64,000 nucleotides of DNA from Streptosporangium amethystogenes (GTDB lineage Bacteria > Actinomycetota > Actinomycetes > Streptosporangiales > Streptosporangiaceae), in the NCBI RefSeq assembly GCF_000721075.1, contig NZ_JOEQ01000002.1, positions 253,030 through 317,029 of the forward strand, written 5' to 3'. The notes beneath the pieces were generated by a model. The model saw only the letters and a program-made list of their open reading frames with translations, had not been told where the DNA came from and made no database searches. Numbering within the stretch: the first letter of the stretch is position 1; every line of letters starts with the position of its first letter. Shown here piece by piece: positions 9,207 through 17,550 of this stretch. The position numbers and the translations under genes are program-made.

Positions 9207-9436
9207 CCCCGATCACCTCGGAGCCCCTCTTCTGTCCGGCGATCGGTCAGAAGACAGGTTCACTGACCAGGCAGGCACGGTGCCCCGATCACCTCAGTGC
9301 CCCACTGTTGTCCAGCGGTCGGTCAGGAGACAAGCTCACTGTCAGGCAGACACTGCACCCCGATCACCCCAACACCCCACCACTGTCCAGCGGTCGGTCA
9401 GGAGACGAGTTCGCTGTCCAGGTAGGAGCGGAACTC
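9207..9436. repeat. Three imperfect tandem copies (about 75-76 bp) of the XRE gene 3' end
   Basis: The sequence CCCCGATCACC recurs at 9207, 9283 and 9358, each time followed about 30-55 bp on by GGTCRGRAGAC and CACTG/CGCTG blocks. The third unit contains the stop codon and last six codons of the XRE regulator; the other two are decayed copies lying downstream, each still carrying an in-register TGA. It fills most of the 356-nt gap between the regulator and the methyltransferase gene. No other gene was seen in the gap; the methyltransferase promoter must lie within 9042-9206 or in the repeats. Confidence 0.85.
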
Positions 9437-10771
9437 CCTGACCTGGATGGTGTCGTAGGGCTCAAGGCGCTTGGCGAACTTCCGGACGCGTTCGACGGAG
9501 CGAGCCGACGTCAGTGATTTGGCCATCGGGATCGCGGCCCGAGCCGAGTCGACCGCCTGTTCCACCTCGCCCATGCCTAGATATGCCTCGGCGACGCTCA
9601 CCTGATTGATTTGAGCCGCTCGGGGACGCTTCACCGTGAGTTCCCGCACCGCGAACTCCGCGCAGTCGGCCGCCCTCCGGTAGTCGCCGAGCAGCTTCCA
9701 ACACCTGCTCATCCTCGCGGTCAGCTCGGACTCGTCGTTCCAGGCGACCCAGGCCGGGTCACGGTCGGTGGCTCCCTGGGTGTACGCCCGCTCGGCCTCG
9801 GTGAGCAGCCGCTCGACCTGCTTGGCGCTGTGCCCGTCACTGGTCTCGGCCGGTTTCGCCTGTGTAGCCGTCGCCCGCGCCTCGCCGATCAGCAGCATCG
9901 CCATCACACGGGGAGGCGCCTGTGCCCGGCGGGCCGTGTCCACGGCCGCCCTGGCGAGCCAGACCGCCTGGGCACCTTGCTCCAGGTGAACCGCCTGATG
10001 GGTCATGGTCGCCAGCACCCAGGCACCCGTCAGCGCATCATCACCGACCTTCGCCAGCTTGAGCGCCTGGCCAAAATAGTGTTGGGCCTGACCATGGTGG
10101 TTCAGGTCGAAGGCGGTCCAGCCCGCCATCTGGGTCATCGCCGCAGCCGCCGTCATCAACTCGGCCCCGACCTTGTCGTCGTAACGGCCCCGCAGCAACG
10201 GCGCGACAGTGGTGTTCAGGTAGTCCACCACCGCCGGACGCACCAATCCGGCACCGAACTGACGGTCCATCTGCCCGAACGCCTGTCGCGCCTCGACGAT
10301 CCGCCGGACGTCGGAGAGCCCGACAACCGGCCCCGACCCCTGATACGCCGCCGACGCCTCCGGGACGCCATAGCTCCACGCCGACAGCCAGCTGCCGAAG
10401 GCCGCCGGTACGAACGGCAGCGCGGCCAGCACATGACGCCGCTCCGGATCCACGTCACACCTCCACAGTCGGTCTGCCGTCTTGACCGTAGTTCCAAGGG
10501 AGAAGTCGCTGAAGTCCGGAATCAGCCAGGCTTCCGTGTCGACCGGGGCAGTGCCCTCGATCCACCGCTCGACCTCGGCCGGGTCCACCCCGAACACCTC
10601 GGCCATCCGCGCCCGATACACCGGACGGATCTCCTGACGCCCCCGCTCCCACCGGCTCCACGTCGTCGACGACACCCACAGCGCTGCCGAGATCTCGTCC
10701 TGGCTCATCCCCATCCGCTTACGAGCCCGTACCAGCTCCGGACGTCCCGCACCGTGATCCGCGTCGCCCAT
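9398..10771 (-). CDS. XRE-family transcriptional regulator with TPR-like C-terminus
   Basis: 457 residues. An N-terminal helix-turn-helix (about 12-65: RARKRMGMSQDEIS, then WSRWERGRQE) is followed by a long alpha-helical region (about 120-450) rich in Ala-Leu helices resembling tetratricopeptides, as in many actinomycete XRE regulators. ATG 10771 is preceded by GGAGG at proper spacing; an ATG four codons upstream overlaps that site and is less likely. It is divergent from a HATPase-fold gene, a pairing typical of actinomycete regulatory conservons. It lies upstream of the MADS-like operon on the same strand, so readthrough or regulation of the defence genes is possible; it could stand in for the HTH protein MAD1, but nothing proves that. 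Confidence 0.85.
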   Translation of the reverse strand: MGDADHGAGRPELVRARKRMGMSQDEISAALWVSSTTWSRWERGRQEIRPVYRARMAEVFGVDPAEVERWIEGTAPVDTEAWLIPDFSDFSLGTTVKTADRLWRCDVDPERRHVLAALPFVPAAFGSWLSAWSYGVPEASAAYQGSGPVVGLSDVRRIVEARQAFGQMDRQFGAGLVRPAVVDYLNTTVAPLLRGRYDDKVGAELMTAAAAMTQMAGWTAFDLNHHGQAQHYFGQALKLAKVGDDALTGAWVLATMTHQAVHLEQGAQAVWLARAAVDTARRAQAPPRVMAMLLIGEARATATQAKPAETSDGHSAKQVERLLTEAERAYTQGATDRDPAWVAWNDESELTARMSRCWKLLGDYRRAADCAEFAVRELTVKRPRAAQINQVSVAEAYLGMGEVEQAVDSARAAIPMAKSLTSARSVERVRKFAKRLEPYDTIQVREFRSYLDSELVS

Positions 10772-11027
10772 AACGCCCTCCATCACCCAGAGCAACGAAT
10801 CGTCAACCCATTGTCAACGACGACGCCCCTCACGGCTCACCCGTCGATGGAAACGCCTAGAAAACGACCAGCCGACTGGATGATCCCCGTGACGGGCGGC
10901 AGCGGCATCCCTCTCCCGCACCCCGCGCGGGGCAGCGCAACGCCCGCACCCGAACCTGGTCGCCGCCCGCCCCATGGCGTTTCCTACTGGAACCCGAAAC
11001 GGTCACCGAAAGTAATGGAGCGCGCAC

Positions 11028-11654
11028 ATGTGGCCAACCTTCCACGGCCCGGCGGACCTGCCCGGCGTCCCGGTCGTCCCCCGCCAGCGGACCACCCTCC
11101 CTCCCGAAGGGGTCACCGTCACCAGCACGGGAGACCCCGAGGAGGCACTGGGCCAGGTCGGCATGCTGGTGGCCGTCCTGCGTCCTGGCTCGGCCTCCCG
11201 CCGGGCCCGCGCCGTGGTGCGCGAGGTACTGCTGGCCGAGGGGGTGCCCGGCGACGACATCGCCGACGCCGAGGCGGTCGCGGCCGAGCTGGCCGCCAAC
11301 TGCGAGCGGCACGCCCGCCCGCCGTACGAGATCCGGGTCTTCGACCTGGCAGGCGTCCCCACCTGGTGCGAGGTCGTCGACGGCGGCCCCGACCTGGGCT
11401 GGATCCCCGCCGTCCTTGACTCCTCCCGTCCACGGATCGTGCCGGACCTGTTCGCGGAGAACGGCCGAGGGCTGCTCCTGGTCCGGGAGCTTTCCCAGGG
11501 GTACTGCCGCGCCTACCCCACGACGACCTTCACCACCGACGCACCGGCCAAGGCCGTCGCCTTCGCCCTCCCCACCCGCTGGGGCACCCGCCTCACCTGC
11601 CCGCCGCTCCTGCACCTGGGCCGCCGCTCGGCCCGTCTCCGACCGGAGCCGTGA
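11028..11654 (+). CDS. ATP-binding protein, RsbW/histidine-kinase-like ATPase fold
   Basis: 208 residues with the GHKL ATPase signature: N-box AEAVAAELAANCERHA near 83-98, a G1-like VVDGGPDLGW near 120 and a G2 box FAENGRGLLLV near 145. In actinomycetes these stand-alone domains act as anti-sigma factors or anti-sigma-like kinases, often beside XRE/DUF397 genes. GGAG sits 8 nt before the ATG. It is divergent from the XRE regulator with a 256-nt spacer in which I see no gene. The partner sigma factor or antagonist is not visible. Confidence 0.78.
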   Translation: MWPTFHGPADLPGVPVVPRQRTTLPPEGVTVTSTGDPEEALGQVGMLVAVLRPGSASRRARAVVREVLLAEGVPGDDIADAEAVAAELAANCERHARPPYEIRVFDLAGVPTWCEVVDGGPDLGWIPAVLDSSRPRIVPDLFAENGRGLLLVRELSQGYCRAYPTTTFTTDAPAKAVAFALPTRWGTRLTCPPLLHLGRRSARLRPEP

Positions 11655-11671
11655 GGTGGGGCTTGAGCACT

Positions 11672-11960
11672 CGCGGTCGCCGCAGCGGTCGCCGGAGCCC
11701 TGCTCGTCGCGCCCGTCCGCCGCAGGCTCGGCGGGGTCGAAGCCATCGCGATCAGCCATCCGTACTTCCACTGCTCGATGGTCGCCTTCGACGCGCCGAC
11801 CACGACTGATGGTCCGCCCCGACGAGTCGGTGGTCTTCTGGGAGGTCGGCTCCCACGAGATCCTCGAACGCATCGTGCACACCGGCAGCACCGAGGCCGT
11901 CCGCCACCTCTCCTTCGCCCTGGATGATCAACCACTGGAAAAGATCGTCAAGGTGAGGGA
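11672..11960 (+). pseudogene. Mosaic of gene fragments (MFS piece, metallo-hydrolase piece, unknown piece)
   Basis: 11672-11730 is a near-copy of 12777-12842 inside the following MFS gene (GALLVAPVRRRLGG versus GAVLVAPVRRRLGF), with a small internal deletion. 11731-11790 then reads GVEAIAISHPYFHCSMV and FDAP in one frame, closely resembling the metal-site segment of a metallo-beta-lactamase hydrolase. From about 11820 another frame reads VFWEVGSHEILERIVHTGS followed by TEAVRHLSFALDD, resembling the fragment at 15,715-15,800. None forms a complete gene. This is debris of rearrangements just upstream of the exporter. Confidence 0.6.
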
Positions 11961-11970
11961 TAGTCCCTTG

Positions 11971-13224
11971 GTGTCGCAACCAGAGGAAGCAGAAAGCGCG
12001 CGCCCGCTGTGGCGGGACCGGAACTTCAACGTCTTCTGGGTCTCCCAGACGCTATCCGTCGCCGGAGACTCGTTCGCCTACATCGCCATCCCGCTGCTGG
12101 TGCTGAACGTGACCGGGTCGGTCGCGCAGATGGGCCTGCTGACGGGCGTGGCCGGTGCCGCGTCGGTCGGTGCCGGGATCTTCGCCGGGATCCTGGCCGA
12201 CCGGCTCGACCGGCGGACCCTGCTGATCTGCTGCGACCTCGCCCGCCTGCTGCTGTACGGGCTCGTCCCGCTCGTCTGGGCGTTCGGCCCACAGGTCTGG
12301 CTGCTGTACGTGGTGCTGCCGCTCAGCGAGGCGATCGGGATGGTCTTCCAGGTCACCTATGTGACCGCGGTGCGCAACCTGGTCGAGGGCGAGCGCATCA
12401 CCGAGGCCAACGGCCGGCTCTACGCGACCGCCGCGGCGGCCGGTGTCGGCGGGCCGCTGCTGGCCGGGGTGGTCTCCGGACAGTTCGGCCCCACCGCGGC
12501 GATCGCCGTCAACGCGGCGAGCTTCGCGCTGTCGGCTGCGGGCCTGTACTTCGTCCGGTTCAAGCGACCCGAGGCCGGCACGCCCGCGCCGGCACGGCAG
12601 AAGCCCTGGCAGGAGCTGCTGGCCGGTGCCCGGTTCCTCTGGCGGCACCCGGTGCTGCGCTCCCTGACGATCCTGCTCTCCTTCTTCATCTTCTTCACAC
12701 TCGGCATGACCGACGTCCTGATCTACCACCTGAAACACGATCTGGGTCACTCCGACGGCACCGTCGGCACGGTCCTCGCGGTCGCCGCGATCGGCACGAT
12801 CGCCGGAGCCGTGCTCGTCGCGCCCGTCCGCCGCAGGCTCGGTTTCGGCGTCACCTGGATCGGCGCCCTCGCGACCAGCGGGCTCGCCATGGCGTGCGTC
12901 GGCCTCTCCGGCCGCGTCCCGGTGATCGCCGCCCTGATGGCCGTCTACCTCTGCGGCGTCAGCGTGGCCGGGATCTGCTCGATGTCCCTGCGCCAGCAGG
13001 TGACCCCGGACCATCTGCTCGGCCGCGTCACCTCGGCGTTCTGGACCATCCACTTCTCGCTGGGCCCGGTGGGCGCGGCCGTCCTGACCTGGGGCGCGGG
13101 CGGCTACGGCGTCACCGTGATCTGCCTCCTGGCCGGCACCGCCTGTCTCCTCCTCGCGACGGTCGCACTCTTCACCCCGATCCGCCACCCCACCCCCGAG
13201 CACTTGGCGCCCACCACCTCATGA
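11971..13224 (+). CDS. Major facilitator superfamily exporter
   Basis: About 417 residues with twelve predicted hydrophobic segments. The motif A-like loop DRLDRRTLLICC lies near residue 75, and the second-half loop VRRRLGFGVTW marks the repeat. It belongs to the MFS_3 type of putative efflux permeases (macrolide or other small molecules; substrate unknown). Start uncertain: GTG 11971 or TTG 11968 follow GAGGGA at 8-11 nt; GTG 11953 is less supported. The frame stays open far upstream, into the fragment mosaic, which does not resemble an MFS N-terminus. A strong inverted repeat lies 109 nt after the stop. Confidence 0.85.
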   Translation: MSQPEEAESARPLWRDRNFNVFWVSQTLSVAGDSFAYIAIPLLVLNVTGSVAQMGLLTGVAGAASVGAGIFAGILADRLDRRTLLICCDLARLLLYGLVPLVWAFGPQVWLLYVVLPLSEAIGMVFQVTYVTAVRNLVEGERITEANGRLYATAAAAGVGGPLLAGVVSGQFGPTAAIAVNAASFALSAAGLYFVRFKRPEAGTPAPARQKPWQELLAGARFLWRHPVLRSLTILLSFFIFFTLGMTDVLIYHLKHDLGHSDGTVGTVLAVAAIGTIAGAVLVAPVRRRLGFGVTWIGALATSGLAMACVGLSGRVPVIAALMAVYLCGVSVAGICSMSLRQQVTPDHLLGRVTSAFWTIHFSLGPVGAAVLTWGAGGYGVTVICLLAGTACLLLATVALFTPIRHPTPEHLAPTTS

Positions 13225-13332
13225 GGCCGGAGATCCGGCAGTGAGGTGACCTCAACGACCTTCATGTCAGGATTCGGTGCGACCGCCTCGGCGGGCTGAT
13301 CCATGAGCGCAGGCCGGGTTTCCGGCACCCGC

Positions 13333-13370
13333 AGGCCGAGCGGGCCGCCGCCTGGCGGCCCGCTCGGCCT
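13333..13370. terminator. Bidirectional hairpin terminator
   Basis: A perfect 17-bp stem (13333-13349 with 13354-13370) closed by a 4-nt loop lies between the convergent exporter (+) and X-Pro peptidase (-) genes and can serve both. No long T-run, as usual in high-G+C genomes. Confidence 0.8.
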
Positions 13371-13383
13371 TCCGGGACCCGGG

Positions 13384-15339
13384 TCAGCTGTTCGCCGCGG
13401 TGAACGCGGCCGTCCCGCCGACGAGCGGCAGCATGACCGTGCTCTTCGTCGTGTCGAGGTGCAGCGTCGCGCCGGGGGTGGGCCGGATGGTGTACTCGTA
13501 GTCGCTCGACAGCAGCACGATGCCGATGCGGTGTCCCGCCGTGAACACATAGTCATGCGGCTGCATGTCGAAGTCGAGGCGGTACGGGCTGCCCGGCTTG
13601 ACCGGCTCGGTCTTCGAGATCGACTTACGGTTCTGCGGATCCGCCCAGCCCCGAGTGATGATCTTCGCCTTGCCGTTCTGGTCGTAGTCGACGAGCAGCG
13701 CCGTGACGTTCGCCGCCGGCTGGCCGAAGGACGTCCGCAGTGATACCTGCGGCGTACCGCTGAGCCGGACCGCACCGGTCAGCGTCCCCGACTTGTAGGC
13801 CAGGCGGTTGGGGGACGTCACGGCGTCGGCGAGGGTCAGCGCCCGCTTCGAGGCGTCGTCGACGATCGTCTCGGTCACCGGCTTGCCCTGGCGGGTCTTG
13901 TCACCGGTGAGGACACCGGCGGTGCCGTCCGTGCCGGGCTCCAGGTTGAGCTCGGTGGCGGCCGCGGCCGGCTCGGGCCACTCGGGGTATTCCACCAGCG
14001 TCCTGTCCTCGCGCTGGATCAGCGCCCGCTGGTCGTTCTCCACGCCGTTCTGCTGGCCCCACAGGTAGCGGGTGAACCAGCGGTTGAGCACGTTGACGCT
14101 CGGGGAGCCGCCGTGCCCGCCCTGGTGCAGATAGATCTTGTGCGGCACCCCGCGCGCCTTGAGCGCCTCGTACCACTGCGCGGCGTGCTTGGTCTTGACG
14201 TTCCAGTCGTTGAGCCCGTGCGCGACCAGCGTCGCGGCGTGGACCTTGTCGACGTCGTTCAGGTAGTTACGCTCATCCCAGAAGGCGCTGTAGTCGCCGG
14301 TGACCCGGTCCTGCGCCTTGGCGAGCTCCTCGATGACGCTTCGGCAGATCTGTTTGTTCGCTCGGGTGTAGACGTACTCCGCGAGCACGTCGGCGTCCTC
14401 GCCCTGGTAGCCGCCCGGGGCGACGACGGCGCCGTTCGCGCGGTAGTAGTCGTACCAGCTGGAGATCGCCGAGATCGGCACGATGGCCTCGAGACCCTCG
14501 ACACCGGTGCTCGCGACCGCGTTGGGCAGGGTGCCGTTGTACGACGTGCCGATCATGCCGACCTTGCCGGTCGTCCAGGTGGCATCGACTTCCCTGCCGG
14601 TGGCGTCGTAGGCCTTCGCCCGACCGTTCAGCCAGTCGACGACCGCTTTCGCGCCGATGGTCTCGTTGCGTCCACCGGTGGTGGGACAGCCGTCGGACTT
14701 ACCGCTGCCCAGCGACTCGGCATGGACCACCGCGAAACCGCGAGGCAGCCAGTTGGACTCGTGACTGGTGCTGATGGCGGGCTGCGGGCCGGTGCCCGTG
14801 ACGGCCTCGTCACCGTCGGCCACGCCTGCCACGCCGGCGGCGGCCAGTCGCTCGTCGGTCGCCGGATCCTTCACCGAACCACCGCGGTTCATCCAGCCCT
14901 TGCCCGGACGGAGTGCCTCGTGGAGCTCGTGGTCGACGTTGTGGTTCGCGACCGAATTGCCGCCGGCGTAGTAGGGGCTGACCTCGTACACGACGGGCGA
15001 CTTCAGACCGGCCGTCTCGGTCTCCCGGAGGCGGGTGACCTCGGTGTGCACCCGGTCGTTGCGTCCGTCGCCGTCACTGTCGATCGGGGTCTCGACCCAC
15101 ACTTCCTCGCGAAGCCAGTCATTGCGGTTCGCCGAGAACACCGGCTGGGCCATGCCGTCCGTGAAGACCGGTCCGACGGAGGGGTCGGCGGCCGCACTGA
15201 CCGGGGCCGAGGTCGCCGCGACCCCGGCGAAGGTCATGGTGGCGGCGAGACCCAGCGCCGCGGCGCCGCGGCGTGCCGACCCCGGACTACGGAGGGCGGT
15301 TGGCGCCCCAAGACCCGTCACCAGGCGTGTTACAGACAT
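13384..15339 (-). CDS. Secreted Xaa-Pro dipeptidyl-peptidase (peptidase family S15)
   Basis: 651 residues from ATG 15339, which has GGAAGG 8 nt upstream. A Sec signal peptide covers about the first 50 residues (Arg-rich start, hydrophobic LGLAATMTFAGVAATSA, cleavage near APVSAAAD). The catalytic alpha/beta-hydrolase domain carries the nucleophile in GTSYNGT near 265, Asp in GLNDWNVK near 378 and His in HQGGHGG near 408. The C-terminal third is the beta jelly-roll typical of PepX/CocE proteins. It would release X-Pro dipeptides from peptides outside the cell; proteins of this family can also hydrolyse esters or antibiotics. Monocistronic. Confidence 0.9.
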   Translation of the reverse strand: MSVTRLVTGLGAPTALRSPGSARRGAAALGLAATMTFAGVAATSAPVSAAADPSVGPVFTDGMAQPVFSANRNDWLREEVWVETPIDSDGDGRNDRVHTEVTRLRETETAGLKSPVVYEVSPYYAGGNSVANHNVDHELHEALRPGKGWMNRGGSVKDPATDERLAAAGVAGVADGDEAVTGTGPQPAISTSHESNWLPRGFAVVHAESLGSGKSDGCPTTGGRNETIGAKAVVDWLNGRAKAYDATGREVDATWTTGKVGMIGTSYNGTLPNAVASTGVEGLEAIVPISAISSWYDYYRANGAVVAPGGYQGEDADVLAEYVYTRANKQICRSVIEELAKAQDRVTGDYSAFWDERNYLNDVDKVHAATLVAHGLNDWNVKTKHAAQWYEALKARGVPHKIYLHQGGHGGSPSVNVLNRWFTRYLWGQQNGVENDQRALIQREDRTLVEYPEWPEPAAAATELNLEPGTDGTAGVLTGDKTRQGKPVTETIVDDASKRALTLADAVTSPNRLAYKSGTLTGAVRLSGTPQVSLRTSFGQPAANVTALLVDYDQNGKAKIITRGWADPQNRKSISKTEPVKPGSPYRLDFDMQPHDYVFTAGHRIGIVLLSSDYEYTIRPTPGATLHLDTTKSTVMLPLVGGTAAFTAANS

Positions 15340-15864
15340 CGACCAGCCTTCCCGAACAATCAGCGCGGGGCACGAAAAGGCCCCGATCAAAGTTCAAGGG
15401 ACAGTAAAAACTGCCCCAAGAAGGCTTGATGTTATGGGCAGGAAGTACGAAATGTCTATGGATGGGTACCATGTCTCGATCACTACAATTTCGACACATA
15501 TCGAGCTAGATCTCGGCGGCTCTAACACCACACGTCGAGATCCGGGACCCGGTGGCGTGCCTGGAGCACCACAGGGTGCGCGGCGAACCCATCCGGCCCG
15601 GCGACCTCCTCCAGGCGGTGACCGACCGCCGCCGGGTCGGCTTCATGTACAGCTGTCCCAACCTGATCCCCGAACGCCCCGCCCTGTCGCTGCTGGAGCA
15701 GCAAGCCTTCGACCGCGCCCACGGCAGCCGATGGAAGCGGATCGCGCACACCGACAGCGCCGAGGCCGACCGCTACCCGTCCTTCGCCCTGGACGCCCCC
15801 ACCCCACTGACCCCACAAGCTTGCCTCCGTCGAGGTCGGGTACGGCCCACCTTCCTGTTCGACC
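15340..15864 (+). other. Gap with a possible orphan coding fragment (15552-15890)
   Basis: No intact gene recognised. Around 15,400-15,530 the DNA is unusually A/T rich. From 15552 an open frame reads MACLEHHRVRGEPIRPGD and later WKRIAHTDSAEADRYPSFAL; the second part resembles the fragment at 11,880-11,930 (shared HTxSxEAxRxxSFALD). It runs into the 3' end of the lipoprotein gene on the other strand. Probably the remnant of an uncharacterised family that occurs twice in this region. Confidence 0.35.
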
Positions 15865-16995
15865 TCAGTTGGCGCAGGGTGCATCGCTGATGCGGGAGAG
15901 ATCCAGGACGGTGTAGCGCGTGGCAGAGGCCTCCCAGATCAGGAGTGACATTTCGGGTGTCGCCGCGCCGTACCCGATCTCGTCCCGAGCGGTCTCGGCC
16001 TCGGCACGGCCAGGGAGGCCGAGGTTCCCTTTCCGCCGGGTGCAGCGGTCGTACAGCTGGAACGGGGGACCGAACTTGTTGTTCTCGTTGGCCGAGGGAA
16101 GGCCGAAGAGAACGAATCGGTCTCGGATCGGGGGCAGAAGGCCCAGAGCGAATCCCGAGACGATCGTACGCCCGGAGCCGTCTACTCGCTGCATGACGCT
16201 CCTCATGAGTTCACTGGGCGGAACGTCGGCCCGTCCGACACACCAAACGGATCCGCAGTACGGCCCCTCGACGTCGTCCAGGCGCCGCGCCTTGTTCTCC
16301 TGGTGAGTGACCAGATTGACGATGCTCTGCCGCCGCATGTCGTAGGCCCAGGGCCAGGAGGTGACGCGGAGAGCCCGCCCGGGGAGCACCTGCTTGGGCT
16401 CACCACCGGTAAGCGGGATATGCCATACGCCGTCGACCCCCCACCAGACTGCGAGATCGTCAGTGACCTGAAAGCCGCCGGAGTAGTCCTGCCCGTCGGC
16501 AGGCAGTCGGGTCACCATCTTCATGGGGCCGCCCGCTCGGGGCATGACCCACAGTTCCATGTGGCGTTCTCCGTCGTACCGCGGGTCAGGTTTCTTCTCG
16601 CCCTGAACCAGTAAGGCCACCTGTTCCGCGTTGACAGCCGAGCGTTTGATTTCAAAACACCCCTCGCAGACCGCCCACTCCGGCGCCGTGGCAAGGACAG
16701 CCTGCCGTCCTGTTCGGACGTTGAAGCTCAGGAGTGCCGGAGGATGCCCAATCGTCGTCAGGAGAGCCGTCTCCTTGCCGAGCATCGCGAGGGGAAACAC
16801 CGAGTGGCCGTTCTTGAGCTTTCTGGGCACCGTGATGAGCGCTTCCGGCCACACGCCTTCGGCAGATGCTACCGGCTCCTCGGGAAGCTCTGCGGACGAT
16901 TCCGGCGGTTGTTGTGATGTGCAAGCGGTCCCCGCCCCGGCAAGAAGCAGCGACAGAGCCAGAATGAACCGTCTCATACCAAGCTGGGGCTTCAC
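15865..16995 (-). CDS. Putative secreted lipoprotein, beta-propeller-like
   Basis: 376 residues from a GTG start (16995); ATG 16977 six codons in (MRRFILALS) is an alternative and neither has a strong ribosome site. The signal peptide MRRFILALSLLLAGAG is followed by TACTSQQ, a plausible lipobox cysteine. The mature part has repeating strand patterns (LWVMPRAGGPMKMVTR, VWHIPLTGGEPKQV, LLSFNVRTG) as in beta-propeller proteins that display blades around a core. Two Cys pairs (CEGC, CGSVWC) may form disulfides. The family was not recognised and function is unknown. Isolated gene. Confidence 0.75.
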   Translation of the reverse strand: MKPQLGMRRFILALSLLLAGAGTACTSQQPPESSAELPEEPVASAEGVWPEALITVPRKLKNGHSVFPLAMLGKETALLTTIGHPPALLSFNVRTGRQAVLATAPEWAVCEGCFEIKRSAVNAEQVALLVQGEKKPDPRYDGERHMELWVMPRAGGPMKMVTRLPADGQDYSGGFQVTDDLAVWWGVDGVWHIPLTGGEPKQVLPGRALRVTSWPWAYDMRRQSIVNLVTHQENKARRLDDVEGPYCGSVWCVGRADVPPSELMRSVMQRVDGSGRTIVSGFALGLLPPIRDRFVLFGLPSANENNKFGPPFQLYDRCTRRKGNLGLPGRAEAETARDEIGYGAATPEMSLLIWEASATRYTVLDLSRISDAPCAN

Positions 16996-17550
16996 TTGGT
17001 GTCAGACGGATCAACGGCGGGGACGGTTCCGGCCAGAACATCCGGACCATCCGCGCCTGCCGTCTCCAGATCGCCCCCGGTATCCCCGCCGCCCCGAGTT
17101 CAGCCCTATGGGCGGCCCCCCCCCGGATCATCGGATCGGGGGGCCGCCACAGGTGGGACGATCAGCCACGCAGGCCCTTCAGGCAGCCGTAGATGGCCAC
17201 GGCCAGCACCGCCTCCGGACCCCGTCAGGTCTCCGCCGAACTTGTTCCAGACCTCGGTCACGGCGCCGGTGGCGCACTTGCCCGCCTTCCACCACGCCCA
17301 CATGGCGCCGATGACCCGGATCCCCGGCCGCTCGACTCTCGTCTCATCCCCCACGGCCGTCGAACTCAATGACGGGTCCCGGGCGGCGTCGCGGCGCAGT
17401 GAGACGCCAAAAGCCCAGGTAGGACGATGGTGCTGTCACGAGCGCGCCTCCGTGCGGCGACGCGGGGTCCGAGGTTAGGTCGTAATGAGACGCGGCAGTG
17501 CGCCACAGGCGGTGCGGACAGCTCGCGCGAAGGATCTGCCGGAGGAAGCC
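16996..17550. other. Gene-free stretch with a G/C hairpin at 17109-17148
   Basis: 17109-17148 contains GGCGGCCCCCC pairing with GGGGGGCCGCC around an 18-nt loop, a likely terminator for a minus-strand transcript. Upstream on that strand a frame reads MWAWWKAGKCATGAV and WNKFGGDL, and an adjacent frame ends AVAIYGCLKGLRG, so a small frameshifted gene of about 60 residues may once have ended at 17,163. I cannot support an intact gene here. Confidence 0.35.

Noticed and set aside
9207..9436. Tandem repeats as a CRISPR or integration site array
   Set aside because: Head-to-tail copies of a gene end with no spacers and no integrase.
17106..17369. 87-codon minus-strand ORF
   Set aside because: Its 3' end runs through the G/C terminator-like hairpin and its neighbouring frame looks more natural; not supported as intact.
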